From CAZLXG01 sp964563585 (GTDB lineage Bacteria > Bacteroidota > Bacteroidia > Flavobacteriales > Flavobacteriaceae): DNA of 63,315 bases. The notes beneath the pieces were generated by a model that was not told where the DNA came from, ran no database searches, and saw nothing but the letters and a program-made list of their open reading frames with translations. This document shows, one piece after another, positions 53,675 to 61,335 of the stretch. The stretch is from NCBI GenBank assembly GCA_964563585.1, contig CAZLXG010000003.1, positions 1 through 63,315 of the forward strand, given 5' to 3'. Every line of letters begins with the position of its first letter. The first letter of the stretch is position 1. The position numbers were made by a program, and so were the translations under genes.

Positions 53675-55210
53675 ATGAACAAATCAATAATAAAAATGAA
53701 ACTATTTGCATTAAGTTTTTTAATGATAAGTAGTGTATTTGCACAACAAAAACTTACTAAAGTATCAAAATCTTTTGATGCTAATAAAGGTGTAACTATC
53801 GATTTAAATACCAGTTACACCAATATCGTTTTTGATACATGGAATAAAAGCACTGTAGAAATTGAAGCCTATATTGAAAGTGACAATTTAAGTAAAGAAG
53901 ATTTACAAGAAGCTTTAAAAAATTGGAATGTAGATATTGATGCCTCTAAAAATGAAATAATTATTTCTGCAAAAGGGAATCATCAATTATTTTGGAATAA
54001 CAGTAATGGAAGCTTATTTAATAGTGATGAAGTAAATGTTGTATTGGATGAGTTGAAATTTGAATTGGCAGATATGCCTATTATGGATTTTGATTTTGAG
54101 ATGCCAGAAATGCCAGAAATGCCAGAATTACCAGAAATGCCTGAGTTGCCTGAACTACCTGAAGGTATTAGCGAAATCCATTTTGATTATGATGCTTATC
54201 AAAAAGATGGAGAAGAATACTTAGAAAAATACAATAAGGAATTTGAAGCAAAATATGGAAAAGAATATGCACAAAAAATGGAAGCTTGGGGTCAAAAATT
54301 TGGTAAAGAATGGGGAGAGAAGTATGGTAAGCAAATGGAAGTTTGGGCTAAAAAGTTTGATGGAGAATGGGGAGAAAAGTATGGCAAACAAATGGAAGCT
54401 TGGGGCGAACGTTTTGCAGCACAAATGGAAAAACGAACAGAACGTTTAGAGCAAAAACAAGAACGTCTGGAAGTTCGAAGAGAAAGTATAGAAAAAGTTA
54501 GAGATGAACGTATGAAAAGCCTTGAAAAAAAGAAACTTCAACGTAAGGAGCATATAAATAATAGCAAAAAATTAGCAAAAGAAAGAAAGGTTTTAATAGA
54601 GCAAATGGTTGGAGAAAAGGTTCGTACAAAAGTTAAAAAAACTATTATTATTAAAATGCCTAAAGACGCCAAAATAAAGGTGAATGTTCGCCATGGTGAG
54701 TTAAAGTTTACGGCAAATATTAATAATTTAAAAGCCGATTTATCGCATACAAGGTTTATAGCACAAAGTATTAATGGAAGTTCTACTTCCATTAATGCTG
54801 CTTATTCGCCAGTGTCTGTAGCGTACTGGAATTTGGGAGAATTAAACTTAAAGCATGTTAGAAAAGCTGAATTAGAAAACGTAAAACACATGGTGTTAAC
54901 CTCAAATTCTTCAGATGTTGAAATACAGAATTTATTAGGAAGTGCTATAATTGATAATAATTATGGCGATTTAAAAATATATAAAATTGATGATGCTTTT
55001 ACTAACTTAAATATTATTCTTCAAAATAGTGAAGTGGTTATTGCGCTTCCAAAAACAGCATATAATTTACAATACAAAGGCAATCGCTCGAGTTTCAGTC
55101 ACCCAGAAAAATCTTCAAATGAAAACGTGTCTTCGTATTCTATAAACAACTTAAATACTAGTAAAACTATTGTTGTTAATGCTAAGTATAGCGAAGTTGT
55201 TATGGAGTAG
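53675..55210 (+). CDS. Exported repeat protein of the ECF sigma operon
   Basis: A 511-residue exported protein (signal peptide ending VFAQ; an alternative ATG is at 53696). Residues about 30-110 pair with the N-terminus of the 6013 paralogue. Residues about 145-170 are a Pro-Glu repeat (EMPEMPEMPELPEMPELPEL). Residues about 190-250 contain tandem units of the form WGxKFGxEWGEKYGKQMExW. A Lys/Glu/Arg-rich coiled coil follows (about 250-320). The last 180 residues are a DUF4097-like beta region (IIIKMPKDAKIKVNVRHGEL). It may be an envelope stress effector; that is speculation. Confidence 0.75.
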   Translation: MNKSIIKMKLFALSFLMISSVFAQQKLTKVSKSFDANKGVTIDLNTSYTNIVFDTWNKSTVEIEAYIESDNLSKEDLQEALKNWNVDIDASKNEIIISAKGNHQLFWNNSNGSLFNSDEVNVVLDELKFELADMPIMDFDFEMPEMPEMPELPEMPELPELPEGISEIHFDYDAYQKDGEEYLEKYNKEFEAKYGKEYAQKMEAWGQKFGKEWGEKYGKQMEVWAKKFDGEWGEKYGKQMEAWGERFAAQMEKRTERLEQKQERLEVRRESIEKVRDERMKSLEKKKLQRKEHINNSKKLAKERKVLIEQMVGEKVRTKVKKTIIIKMPKDAKIKVNVRHGELKFTANINNLKADLSHTRFIAQSINGSSTSINAAYSPVSVAYWNLGELNLKHVRKAELENVKHMVLTSNSSDVEIQNLLGSAIIDNNYGDLKIYKIDDAFTNLNIILQNSEVVIALPKTAYNLQYKGNRSSFSHPEKSSNENVSSYSINNLNTSKTIVVNAKYSEVVME

Positions 55211-55273
55211 TATACATTTATAAAGAAGGTATGTTTAACGTGTTTGGTTTTTTTAATCCTACATTTTGTATAT

Positions 55274-55477
55274 TCATTTCCTATTAAAGTATCTCCTCAG
55301 AAAGTAATTTCTTAGTATACTTAAAAAAGTTAAGTATACTGTTAAGATTATATTTTTTCCTAAATTGTTTTCTATTCCTAAAATAGGAAATATTATATGT
55401 AATGAAATTATAGTGATAAAGAAACCAACAGTTACATTAGTTAAACTTTCGATAAGTGATTGCTTTTTAGTTTGCAT
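55274..55477 (-). CDS. DUF7220-like small membrane protein
   Basis: A 67-residue protein (MQTKKQSLIESLTNVTVGFF, then ITIISLHIIFPILG, a basic tail LRNYFLRRYFNRK). Two hydrophobic helices and the terminal Arg-rich motif match the DUF7220 family, which is often seen in phages and mobile DNA as well as in Bacteroidota chromosomes. It stands alone between two longer operons. No promoter is obvious and its function is unknown. Confidence 0.7.
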   Translation of the reverse strand: MQTKKQSLIESLTNVTVGFFITIISLHIIFPILGIENNLGKNIILTVYLTFLSILRNYFLRRYFNRK

Positions 55478-55635
55478 CGCTTAAAAATTTAATTTTTGAA
55501 AAATTATTATTCTTTTCTAGCTCAATAATTCTGTAACCAAAAATATATGTTGTTATGTCTAAATGAAGTACGATTGAGACATCTCATTAAAATTAATTAT
55601 GCGATTTATTTCTTTGTTCAAAATAACAAAGCATA

Positions 55636-55666
55636 AAAAAAACCTAATAAACTTTATCAGGTTTTT
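55636..55666 (-). terminator. Terminator of secA
   Basis: AAAAACCT / AGGTTTTT stem with an imperfect middle, A-rich and T-rich on its sides, about 80 bases beyond the secA stop and past a dispersed repeat. Confidence 0.6.
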
Positions 55667-55680
55667 AATATTTTTTTTGT

Positions 55681-55736
55681 TGCGGCAATCTTTTAAATTA
55701 AAGAGATTACCACGTCGTATCTCCTCGTGATGACGT
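55681..55736. repeat. GTCATTGCGA-family dispersed repeat, copy 4
   Basis: Contains GGCAATCTTTTAAATTAAAG, then AGATTACCACGTCGTATCTC, then CTCGTGATGAC: the same order of conserved words as copy 1. It lies between the secA stop and its terminator. Confidence 0.7.
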
Positions 55737-55745
55737 TTCTTTTGT

Positions 55746-58700
55746 TTATTCTTCCACCAAGACCCATTCGCCTTTAGCAATTAAAGGTTCAGCTTGTTTG
55801 TATTTAACGGTTTTGTTTTCGCCATTCATAACGTGTTTAATAGTAACACGGTCGTTACGTCCAATTTTTGGTCGGTCGCGTACAATGGTTTCTACAACTT
55901 CTTGTTGGCGTTGTGTGTTTCCAGCAGCTCTATTTTGTGCAGAACGTTCGTCTAAATTTTGAATTTCTTCTTTTGAAGTTTTAACGTTATCACGTTTTTT
56001 AGTTCGAGCTTCTTGAATCGTATTTTGTGTTTCTTGTGGTAATCCACCTTTAAATAAGAATGAAATAACCTCTTTATTAACTTGGTCTATCATGCTTTTA
56101 AATAACTCAAAAGCTTCGAATTTGTAAATTAATAAAGGGTCTTTTTGTTCGTGAACAGCTAATTGAACAGATTGTTTTAACTCGTCCATTTTACGTAAAT
56201 GTGTTTTCCAAGCATCATCAACAATAGCTAAAGTAATGTTCTTTTCAAAATCGGTGATTAATTGTTTTCCTCCAGATTCATAAGCTTTTTCCAAATCAGT
56301 TACAACCTGTAAACTTTTTGTGCCATCTGTAAAAGGAACAACTATACGTTTGAATTTATCACGTTGCGTTTCATATACATTTTTAATAACTGGAAATGCT
56401 ATTTCTGCATTTCGAGCCATTTTTTCTTTATAATAATCGAAAGCAGCTTTGTATGTTTTTGATGTAATTTCTTGTGCTGATAATTTTCCGAATTCAGCTT
56501 CAGTAACCGGAGAATTCATTGAGAAATAACGAATCAATTCAAATTCGAAATTTTTAAAATCAGAAGACTCTTTGTTTGTTTCTGTAATAATTTCTGAAGT
56601 ATCAAAAATCATATTAGCTAAATCTACACGAAGACGCTCTCCAAATAATGCATGATGACGACGTTTGTAAACAACCTCACGTTGCGCATTCATAACATCA
56701 TCATATTCTAATAATCGCTTACGAACACCAAAGTTATTCTCTTCTACTTTTTTCTGAGCACGTTCAATAGATTTTGAAATCATAGAATGCTGAATTACTT
56801 CACCTTCCTTTAATCCCATTCTATCCATCATTTTTGCAATACGTTCACTACCAAAAAGACGCATTAAATTATCTTCTAACGATACGTAGAATTGCGAACT
56901 TCCTGGGTCTCCTTGACGACCAGCACGACCACGTAACTGTCTGTCTACACGGCGAGAATCATGACGCTCTGTACCAACAATGGCTAAACCACCAGCGGTT
57001 TTAACTTCGTCTGATAATTTAATATCGGTACCACGACCAGCCATATTGGTTGCAATAGTAACTTGCCCTGTTTTACCAGCTTCATCAACAATTTCGGCCT
57101 CTTTTTTATGCTGTTTTGCGTTTAATACATTGTGAGGAATTTTTCTAATAGAAAGCATTTTACCAAGTAACTCACTAATTTCTACCGAAGTTGTACCAAT
57201 AAGAACTGGACGACCAGCTTCGGATAATTGCGTTACATCATCAATAACAGCGTTGTATTTTTCACGTTTTGTTTTATAAACTAAATCTTCTTTATCGTCA
57301 CGTACAATAGGTCGGTTTGTTGGAATTTCAACAACATCTAACTTGTAAATTTCCCAAAACTCACCAGCTTCTGTAACCGCAGTACCTGTCATACCAGACA
57401 GTTTACGATACATTCTAAAGTAATTTTGAAGTGTTACAGTCGCAAAAGTTTGTGTAGCATCTTCAATTTTTACATTTTCTTTAGCTTCAATCGCTTGGTG
57501 TAAACCGTCGCTATAACGACGACCATCCATAATACGACCTGTTTGCTCATCAACAATCATAACCTTATTTTCCATCACCACATATTGTGTGTCTTTTTCA
57601 AATAAAGCATATGCTTTTAAAAGTTGATTAAGTGTATGAATACGTTCAGATTTTATACCAAAGTCTTTAAATAATGTTTCTTTAAGATTTGCTTCTTCTT
57701 CAACAGGAAGATTTTGTTCTTCAATTTTAGCTATTTCAATTCCAATTTCTGGTAATACGAAAAAGTCAGGACTATCTTTTCCAGAAATGTATTCAATTCC
57801 TTTATCAGATAATTCAACTTGATTATTTTTCTCTTCAATTACATAATACAATTCAGCATCAACCTTTGGCATTTCGCGGTTGTTGTCTGCCATATACGTG
57901 TTTTCCGTTTTTTGAAGTAATTGTTTAATGCCCTCTTCACTTAAAAACTTAATAAGCGCTTTGTTTTTAGGAATACCACGATATACACGAAGTAATTGAA
58001 AACCACCTTCTTTAGTATCGCCAGCAGCAATTAATTTTTTAGCTTCAGCAAGAACACCAATTAAATATTTGCGTTGTACGTTTACAATATCGTCAACTTT
58101 AGGTTTTAATTCTGTAAACTCATGCCTGTCTCCTTGTGGAATTGGTCCAGAAATAATTAACGGCGTACGCGCATCATCAACTAAAACCGAATCCACTTCA
58201 TCTACAATAGAGTAGTGGTGTGGACGTTGAACCAAATCATCTGGCGAATGTGCCATATTATCACGTAAGTAATCAAAACCAAATTCGTTATTTGTACCGT
58301 AAGTAATATCAGAATTATAGGCTTTTTTACGCGCATCAGAGTTTGGTTGGTGGTAATCAATACAATCTACACTTAAACCATGAAACTGAAAAATAGGAGC
58401 CATCCACGCACTATCACGTTTTGCTAGATAATCATTTACTGTAACTAAGTGTACACCTTTCCCCGAAAGGGCATTTAAGTACATAGGCAATGTAGCAACC
58501 AAGGTTTTACCTTCACCTGTTTGCATTTCGGCAATTTTACCTTGATGTAATGCAATACCTCCAATAAGTTGCACATCGTAGTGTACCATATCCCAAGTAA
58601 TAGGTTTTCCAGCGGCATCCCAAGAGTTTGCCCAAACGGCTTTATCATTATCTAAAACCACATAATCTTTTTCTCCAGATAATTCTCTGTCAAAAGCACT

Positions 58701-59099
58701 CGCAGTAACAGTAAGTGATGTATTGTTTGTAAAACGTTTAGCAGTTTCTTTTATAACAGAAAAAGCTTCAGGTAAAATATCGTTTAAAACACCTTCGGTC
58801 GTTTCGTAAGCATCATCTTTTAATTTGTCAATATCTAGATAAATATCTTCACGTTTGTCAATATCTTCAGTGTTTTCAGCTTCCTTAAGAAGGTTTTCAA
58901 TTTTCTCGTTTATTGGCTTTATTGCTTCAGCAATAGTAGCTTTAAACTCATCGGTTTTCCCTCTTAATTCATCGTGAGATAAACTTCCTATAGCATCCTC
59001 AAATGTTTTTATTTGATTTAAAATAGGAGTAATGGCTTTTATATCTTGTTTCGATTTGTCGCCAACAAATACTTTTAATACAGAATTTAAAAAACTCAT
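55746..59099 (-). CDS. secA: Preprotein translocase ATPase SecA
   Basis: A 1117-residue SecA, larger than the 900 residues of E. coli because of the insertions usual in Bacteroidota. Motifs are MQTGEGKTLVATLP (Walker A), VDEVDSVLVDDARTPLIISG, GTDIKLSDEVKTAGGLAIVG, DRQLRGRAGRQGDPGSSQFY. It drives protein export through SecYEG. The C-terminus lacks the zinc-binding CxCxxxxxxCH tail. It has an upstream -7 box at 59176. Confidence 0.97.
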   Translation of the reverse strand: MSFLNSVLKVFVGDKSKQDIKAITPILNQIKTFEDAIGSLSHDELRGKTDEFKATIAEAIKPINEKIENLLKEAENTEDIDKREDIYLDIDKLKDDAYETTEGVLNDILPEAFSVIKETAKRFTNNTSLTVTASAFDRELSGEKDYVVLDNDKAVWANSWDAAGKPITWDMVHYDVQLIGGIALHQGKIAEMQTGEGKTLVATLPMYLNALSGKGVHLVTVNDYLAKRDSAWMAPIFQFHGLSVDCIDYHQPNSDARKKAYNSDITYGTNNEFGFDYLRDNMAHSPDDLVQRPHHYSIVDEVDSVLVDDARTPLIISGPIPQGDRHEFTELKPKVDDIVNVQRKYLIGVLAEAKKLIAAGDTKEGGFQLLRVYRGIPKNKALIKFLSEEGIKQLLQKTENTYMADNNREMPKVDAELYYVIEEKNNQVELSDKGIEYISGKDSPDFFVLPEIGIEIAKIEEQNLPVEEEANLKETLFKDFGIKSERIHTLNQLLKAYALFEKDTQYVVMENKVMIVDEQTGRIMDGRRYSDGLHQAIEAKENVKIEDATQTFATVTLQNYFRMYRKLSGMTGTAVTEAGEFWEIYKLDVVEIPTNRPIVRDDKEDLVYKTKREKYNAVIDDVTQLSEAGRPVLIGTTSVEISELLGKMLSIRKIPHNVLNAKQHKKEAEIVDEAGKTGQVTIATNMAGRGTDIKLSDEVKTAGGLAIVGTERHDSRRVDRQLRGRAGRQGDPGSSQFYVSLEDNLMRLFGSERIAKMMDRMGLKEGEVIQHSMISKSIERAQKKVEENNFGVRKRLLEYDDVMNAQREVVYKRRHHALFGERLRVDLANMIFDTSEIITETNKESSDFKNFEFELIRYFSMNSPVTEAEFGKLSAQEITSKTYKAAFDYYKEKMARNAEIAFPVIKNVYETQRDKFKRIVVPFTDGTKSLQVVTDLEKAYESGGKQLITDFEKNITLAIVDDAWKTHLRKMDELKQSVQLAVHEQKDPLLIYKFEAFELFKSMIDQVNKEVISFLFKGGLPQETQNTIQEARTKKRDNVKTSKEEIQNLDERSAQNRAAGNTQRQQEVVETIVRDRPKIGRNDRVTIKHVMNGENKTVKYKQAEPLIAKGEWVLVEE

Positions 59100-59175
59100 G
59101 TCGTATATATTTATGTTTTATCTAGGATTAACCTAGTGATTTTCTATTTAATTTTGAAGCTTTTTTAAAAGCATT

Positions 59176-59183
59176 CAAAGATA
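59176..59183 (-). promoter_or_regulatory. -7 box (TATCTTTG) of secA
   Basis: Exact TAnnTTTG match on the minus strand, 76 bases before the secA ATG at 59099, so a leader of about 70 nt would result. Confidence 0.4.
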
Positions 59184-59220
59184 CATTTTGTTATCATGTT
59201 TATAAAGATTAGAGCAAAAA

Positions 59221-59247
59221 AAAAGCCTCAAAACGAGGCTTTTTTTA
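59221..59247. terminator. Terminator of the DUF2795 gene
   Basis: AAAAGCCTC / GAGGCTTTT stem with loop AAAAC and T7, 19 bases beyond the stop. Confidence 0.85.
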
Positions 59248-59265
59248 TCTATGCTGCATGCTTTA

Positions 59266-59487
59266 TTAATATTCATCCTCATTCCAAAGGTAATCTTCGT
59301 CTGTTGGGTAATCCGACCAAATTTCTTCAATAGAGTCGTAAGAGTCACCTTCGTCCTCAATTGCTTGTAAATTTTCAACAACCTCTAAAGGAGCTCCAGT
59401 TCTAATACCGTAATCTATCAATTCGTCTTTTGTTGCTGGCCATGGCGCATCACTTAAATACGATGCTAATTCTAAAGTCCAATACAT
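59266..59487 (-). CDS. DUF2795 family protein
   Basis: A 73-residue acidic protein (MYWTLELASYLSDAPWPATK, then DELIDYGIRTGAPLEVVENL). The sequence matches DUF2795, whose members are small and conserved near secA in Bacteroidota; no function is established. The C-terminus is strongly acidic and Tyr/Trp-rich (DYPTDEDYLWNEDEY). Confidence 0.88.
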   Translation of the reverse strand: MYWTLELASYLSDAPWPATKDELIDYGIRTGAPLEVVENLQAIEDEGDSYDSIEEIWSDYPTDEDYLWNEDEY

Positions 59488-59508
59488 TTTTTATGCGTTT
59501 AATTTTTG

Positions 59509-59516
59509 CAAAAGTA
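59509..59516 (-). promoter_or_regulatory. -7 box (TACTTTTG) of the DUF2795 gene
   Basis: Exact TAnnTTTG match on the minus strand, 21 bases before the ATG at 59487. Confidence 0.45.
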
Positions 59517-59658
59517 ATTTTTTAGTTTAAACACACAAGGAAAAAATGAATTATTTAATCATTAATTTTAAGAACGTACTCTTTTGTAATTTAAACAGTT
59601 GAAATTTATTTCCTGCTTTGTTAATAATAATCAGCAATTTTTTTAATAATGGTTATTT

Positions 59659-59810
59659 GGGTGTTACCGCAAGGGTCGGGCTTTACGTTGCAATCTTTTT
59701 AAAACGTCATTGCGAGTACTAAGGAGGTGGCAATCTGCCAAATGTCAATACTTCACAATCTTTTATTTCATTCAAGCTTTAAAAAGGATTTCCACTGCAA
59801 TCCCTAACAC
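59659..59810. repeat. Two-hairpin composite element C with nested repeat
   Basis: Starts GGGTGTTACC and ends CAATCCCTAACAC. Hairpin 1 is ACC-GCAAG-GGT. The arms of hairpin 2, CTTTTTAAA and TTTAAAAAG, are separated by about 80 bases that contain a copy of the GTCATTGCGA family. It lies 3' of the adenosyltransferase gene. Confidence 0.75.
59706..59757. repeat. GTCATTGCGA-family dispersed repeat, copy 5 (nested in element C)
   Basis: Reads GTCATTGCGAGTACTAAGG, then AGGTGGCAATCTGCC. It is contained in the loop of hairpin 2 of element C. Confidence 0.65.
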
Positions 59811-59816
59811 AAAAAC

Positions 59817-60389
59817 TTATTCCTTTTCAGGAATCCACTTAATTTCATTTGCTTGTAAATCATACGACAATTTTCGTGCCAACACAAAAAGGTAGTCAGA
59901 AAGACGGTTTAAGTACATTAAAGTATTAGGTTCTATGGTTTCAATATCATTAAGAGCCGTGGTTAAACGTTCGGCTCTACGGCAAACACAACGTGCAATA
60001 TGACAGAATGACACCGTTTGATGTCCGCCAGGTAACACAAAATGCGTCATAGGAGGTAAAGCATCGTTCATGGTATCCATTTCCTGTTCTAAACGCTCAA
60101 TGTTTTCAGAAGAAATTTTAGGAATATTTAACCGTTCCTTTCCATTTTTTAAAATAGCTTTTTCAGGGTCGGTAGCTAAAATAGCACCAAGAGTAAACAA
60201 CCTATCTTGAATATGAATAATTAAATCTTTATAATCTTGATTAATGTTTTGGTCACGAATTAAACCTAAATGCGAATTTAATTCATCAACGGTACCATAG
60301 CTTTCAATACGAATATGATGTTTTGGTACACGAGTGCCTCCAAATAATGCGGTAGTGCCTTTGTCGCCTGTTTTAGTGTAGATTTTCAT
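59817..60389 (-). CDS. Cob(I)alamin adenosyltransferase, PduO type
   Basis: A 190-residue enzyme that transfers adenosine from ATP to cob(I)alamin to make coenzyme B12. Hallmarks are KIYTKTGDKGTTALFGG (ATP-binding N-terminus), SYGTVDELNSHLG, and HIARCVCRRAERLTTAL with the conserved Arg residues. Full length. The cofactor would serve enzymes such as methylmalonyl-CoA mutase, whose GTPase chaperone is at 50747. A -7 box lies 5 bases from the ATG. Confidence 0.93.
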   Translation of the reverse strand: MKIYTKTGDKGTTALFGGTRVPKHHIRIESYGTVDELNSHLGLIRDQNINQDYKDLIIHIQDRLFTLGAILATDPEKAILKNGKERLNIPKISSENIERLEQEMDTMNDALPPMTHFVLPGGHQTVSFCHIARCVCRRAERLTTALNDIETIEPNTLMYLNRLSDYLFVLARKLSYDLQANEIKWIPEKE

Positions 60390-60394
60390 GTTTT

Positions 60395-60402
60395 CAAAGG
60401 TA
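60395..60402 (-). promoter_or_regulatory. -7 box (TACCTTTG) of the adenosyltransferase gene
   Basis: Exact TAnnTTTG match on the minus strand, 5 bases before the ATG at 60389, implying a leaderless or nearly leaderless mRNA. Confidence 0.45.
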
Positions 60403-60505
60403 AAAGGTTTTATTTTTAAATCTTCGGATAGTTAAAAGGGTTTTTATTTTCCATAGTTTCAAATTTAAGATAATCTAAACGACTTAACAACTTTACGAAA
60501 AACAC

Positions 60506-61279
60506 TTAAACTCTAATAGTAAAATGCTCTTTAACCTGTTCATTTCTAAGAAAAGCAAATCCCCAAAAAAAAGTATCTATGGTAACAGTGATTTTTGGAT
60601 GTTGTTTTATGATTTCCCACGCTTCAGTCATATCTTTAGACCAATAAATATCATCAAAAATAAAAACCGAATTATTATTTGCAGTTTGCAACAATGTTTC
60701 AAAATACTGTAAAGTAGCTTCTTTTTGATGATTTCCATCAAAGAAAATAAGGTTGTATGTATTTGAAGTTAGCTTTTTAATTTCATTATTAAAATTACCT
60801 GTAAAAATCACAATATCAGATAGTTGTTGATTTTTAAAGTTATTTTCAGCAAATACTGATGTGTTTGGACAACCTTCAATAGTTGTGATTTTTGCTTTTG
60901 GATTTCCTAAACTGATGGCATGTGTTGCGATTCCTAAAGACGTGCCTAATTCTAAAACAGTATTTGGTTTAAAGTAATTTGTTAATCGATATAAAAGTTT
61001 AGCTCTTTTATAAGTAGTGCCTGCATTTTTTGCGATTATAGAAACCGAACGTTCATTCTGTTTCATAACATTCGAGCCGGCTCCTAAATCGGTTACTTTA
61101 ATTTTAGAGTTGTTTTTTAATAATTCTTTTTTGTAGTTTAAAATGTTTTTATAAGCACCATATTTAGTTTTATCGTAAAAACATTTTGTAATTAAATCAT
61201 AAACAAAAGGAGAATGAACACCATGTTGATTGGTAGATTTAAAAATGAATTTTATGTATTGAACAATTTGATACAACAT
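60506..61279 (-). CDS. Class I SAM-dependent methyltransferase
   Basis: A 257-residue methyltransferase of the O-methyltransferase type. Motif I is VLELGTSLGIATHAISLG; ITTIEGCPNTSVFAENNF binds the SAM ribose; IFFDGNHQKEATLQYFETLL and VFIFDDIYWSKDMTEAWE form the later motifs. The N-terminus is a helical cap (IKFIFKSTNQHGVHSPFVYD) common in flavobacterial homologues. Substrate unknown. It follows the ABC-F gene on the same strand, with an 88-base spacer holding two repeat copies. Confidence 0.87.
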   Translation of the reverse strand: MLYQIVQYIKFIFKSTNQHGVHSPFVYDLITKCFYDKTKYGAYKNILNYKKELLKNNSKIKVTDLGAGSNVMKQNERSVSIIAKNAGTTYKRAKLLYRLTNYFKPNTVLELGTSLGIATHAISLGNPKAKITTIEGCPNTSVFAENNFKNQQLSDIVIFTGNFNNEIKKLTSNTYNLIFFDGNHQKEATLQYFETLLQTANNNSVFIFDDIYWSKDMTEAWEIIKQHPKITVTIDTFFWGFAFLRNEQVKEHFTIRV

Positions 61280-61290
61280 ATTATTTAGTC

Positions 61291-61311
61291 AGGTTGAGCG
61301 CAGTCAAGACC
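61291..61311 (+). repeat. GAGCGCAGTCGA hairpin repeat, copy 6 (variant)
   Basis: Core GAGCGCAGTCAA at 61296-61307 flanked by GGTT and GACC, which pair with one T-G wobble. It is preceded by GTCA, as in other copies. Confidence 0.65.
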
Positions 61312-61335
61312 TTCGTGTAATTATATTTAAAAATT

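Noticed and set aside
54100..54170. Short tandem repeats resembling a CRISPR or minisatellite array
   Set aside because: They encode the in-frame Pro-Glu tract of an exported protein. Unit length of 9-12 bases without spacers excludes CRISPR.
54221..54449. Opposing 67-68-codon frames in the repeat region
   Set aside because: They arise from the repetitive codons of the 511-residue protein.
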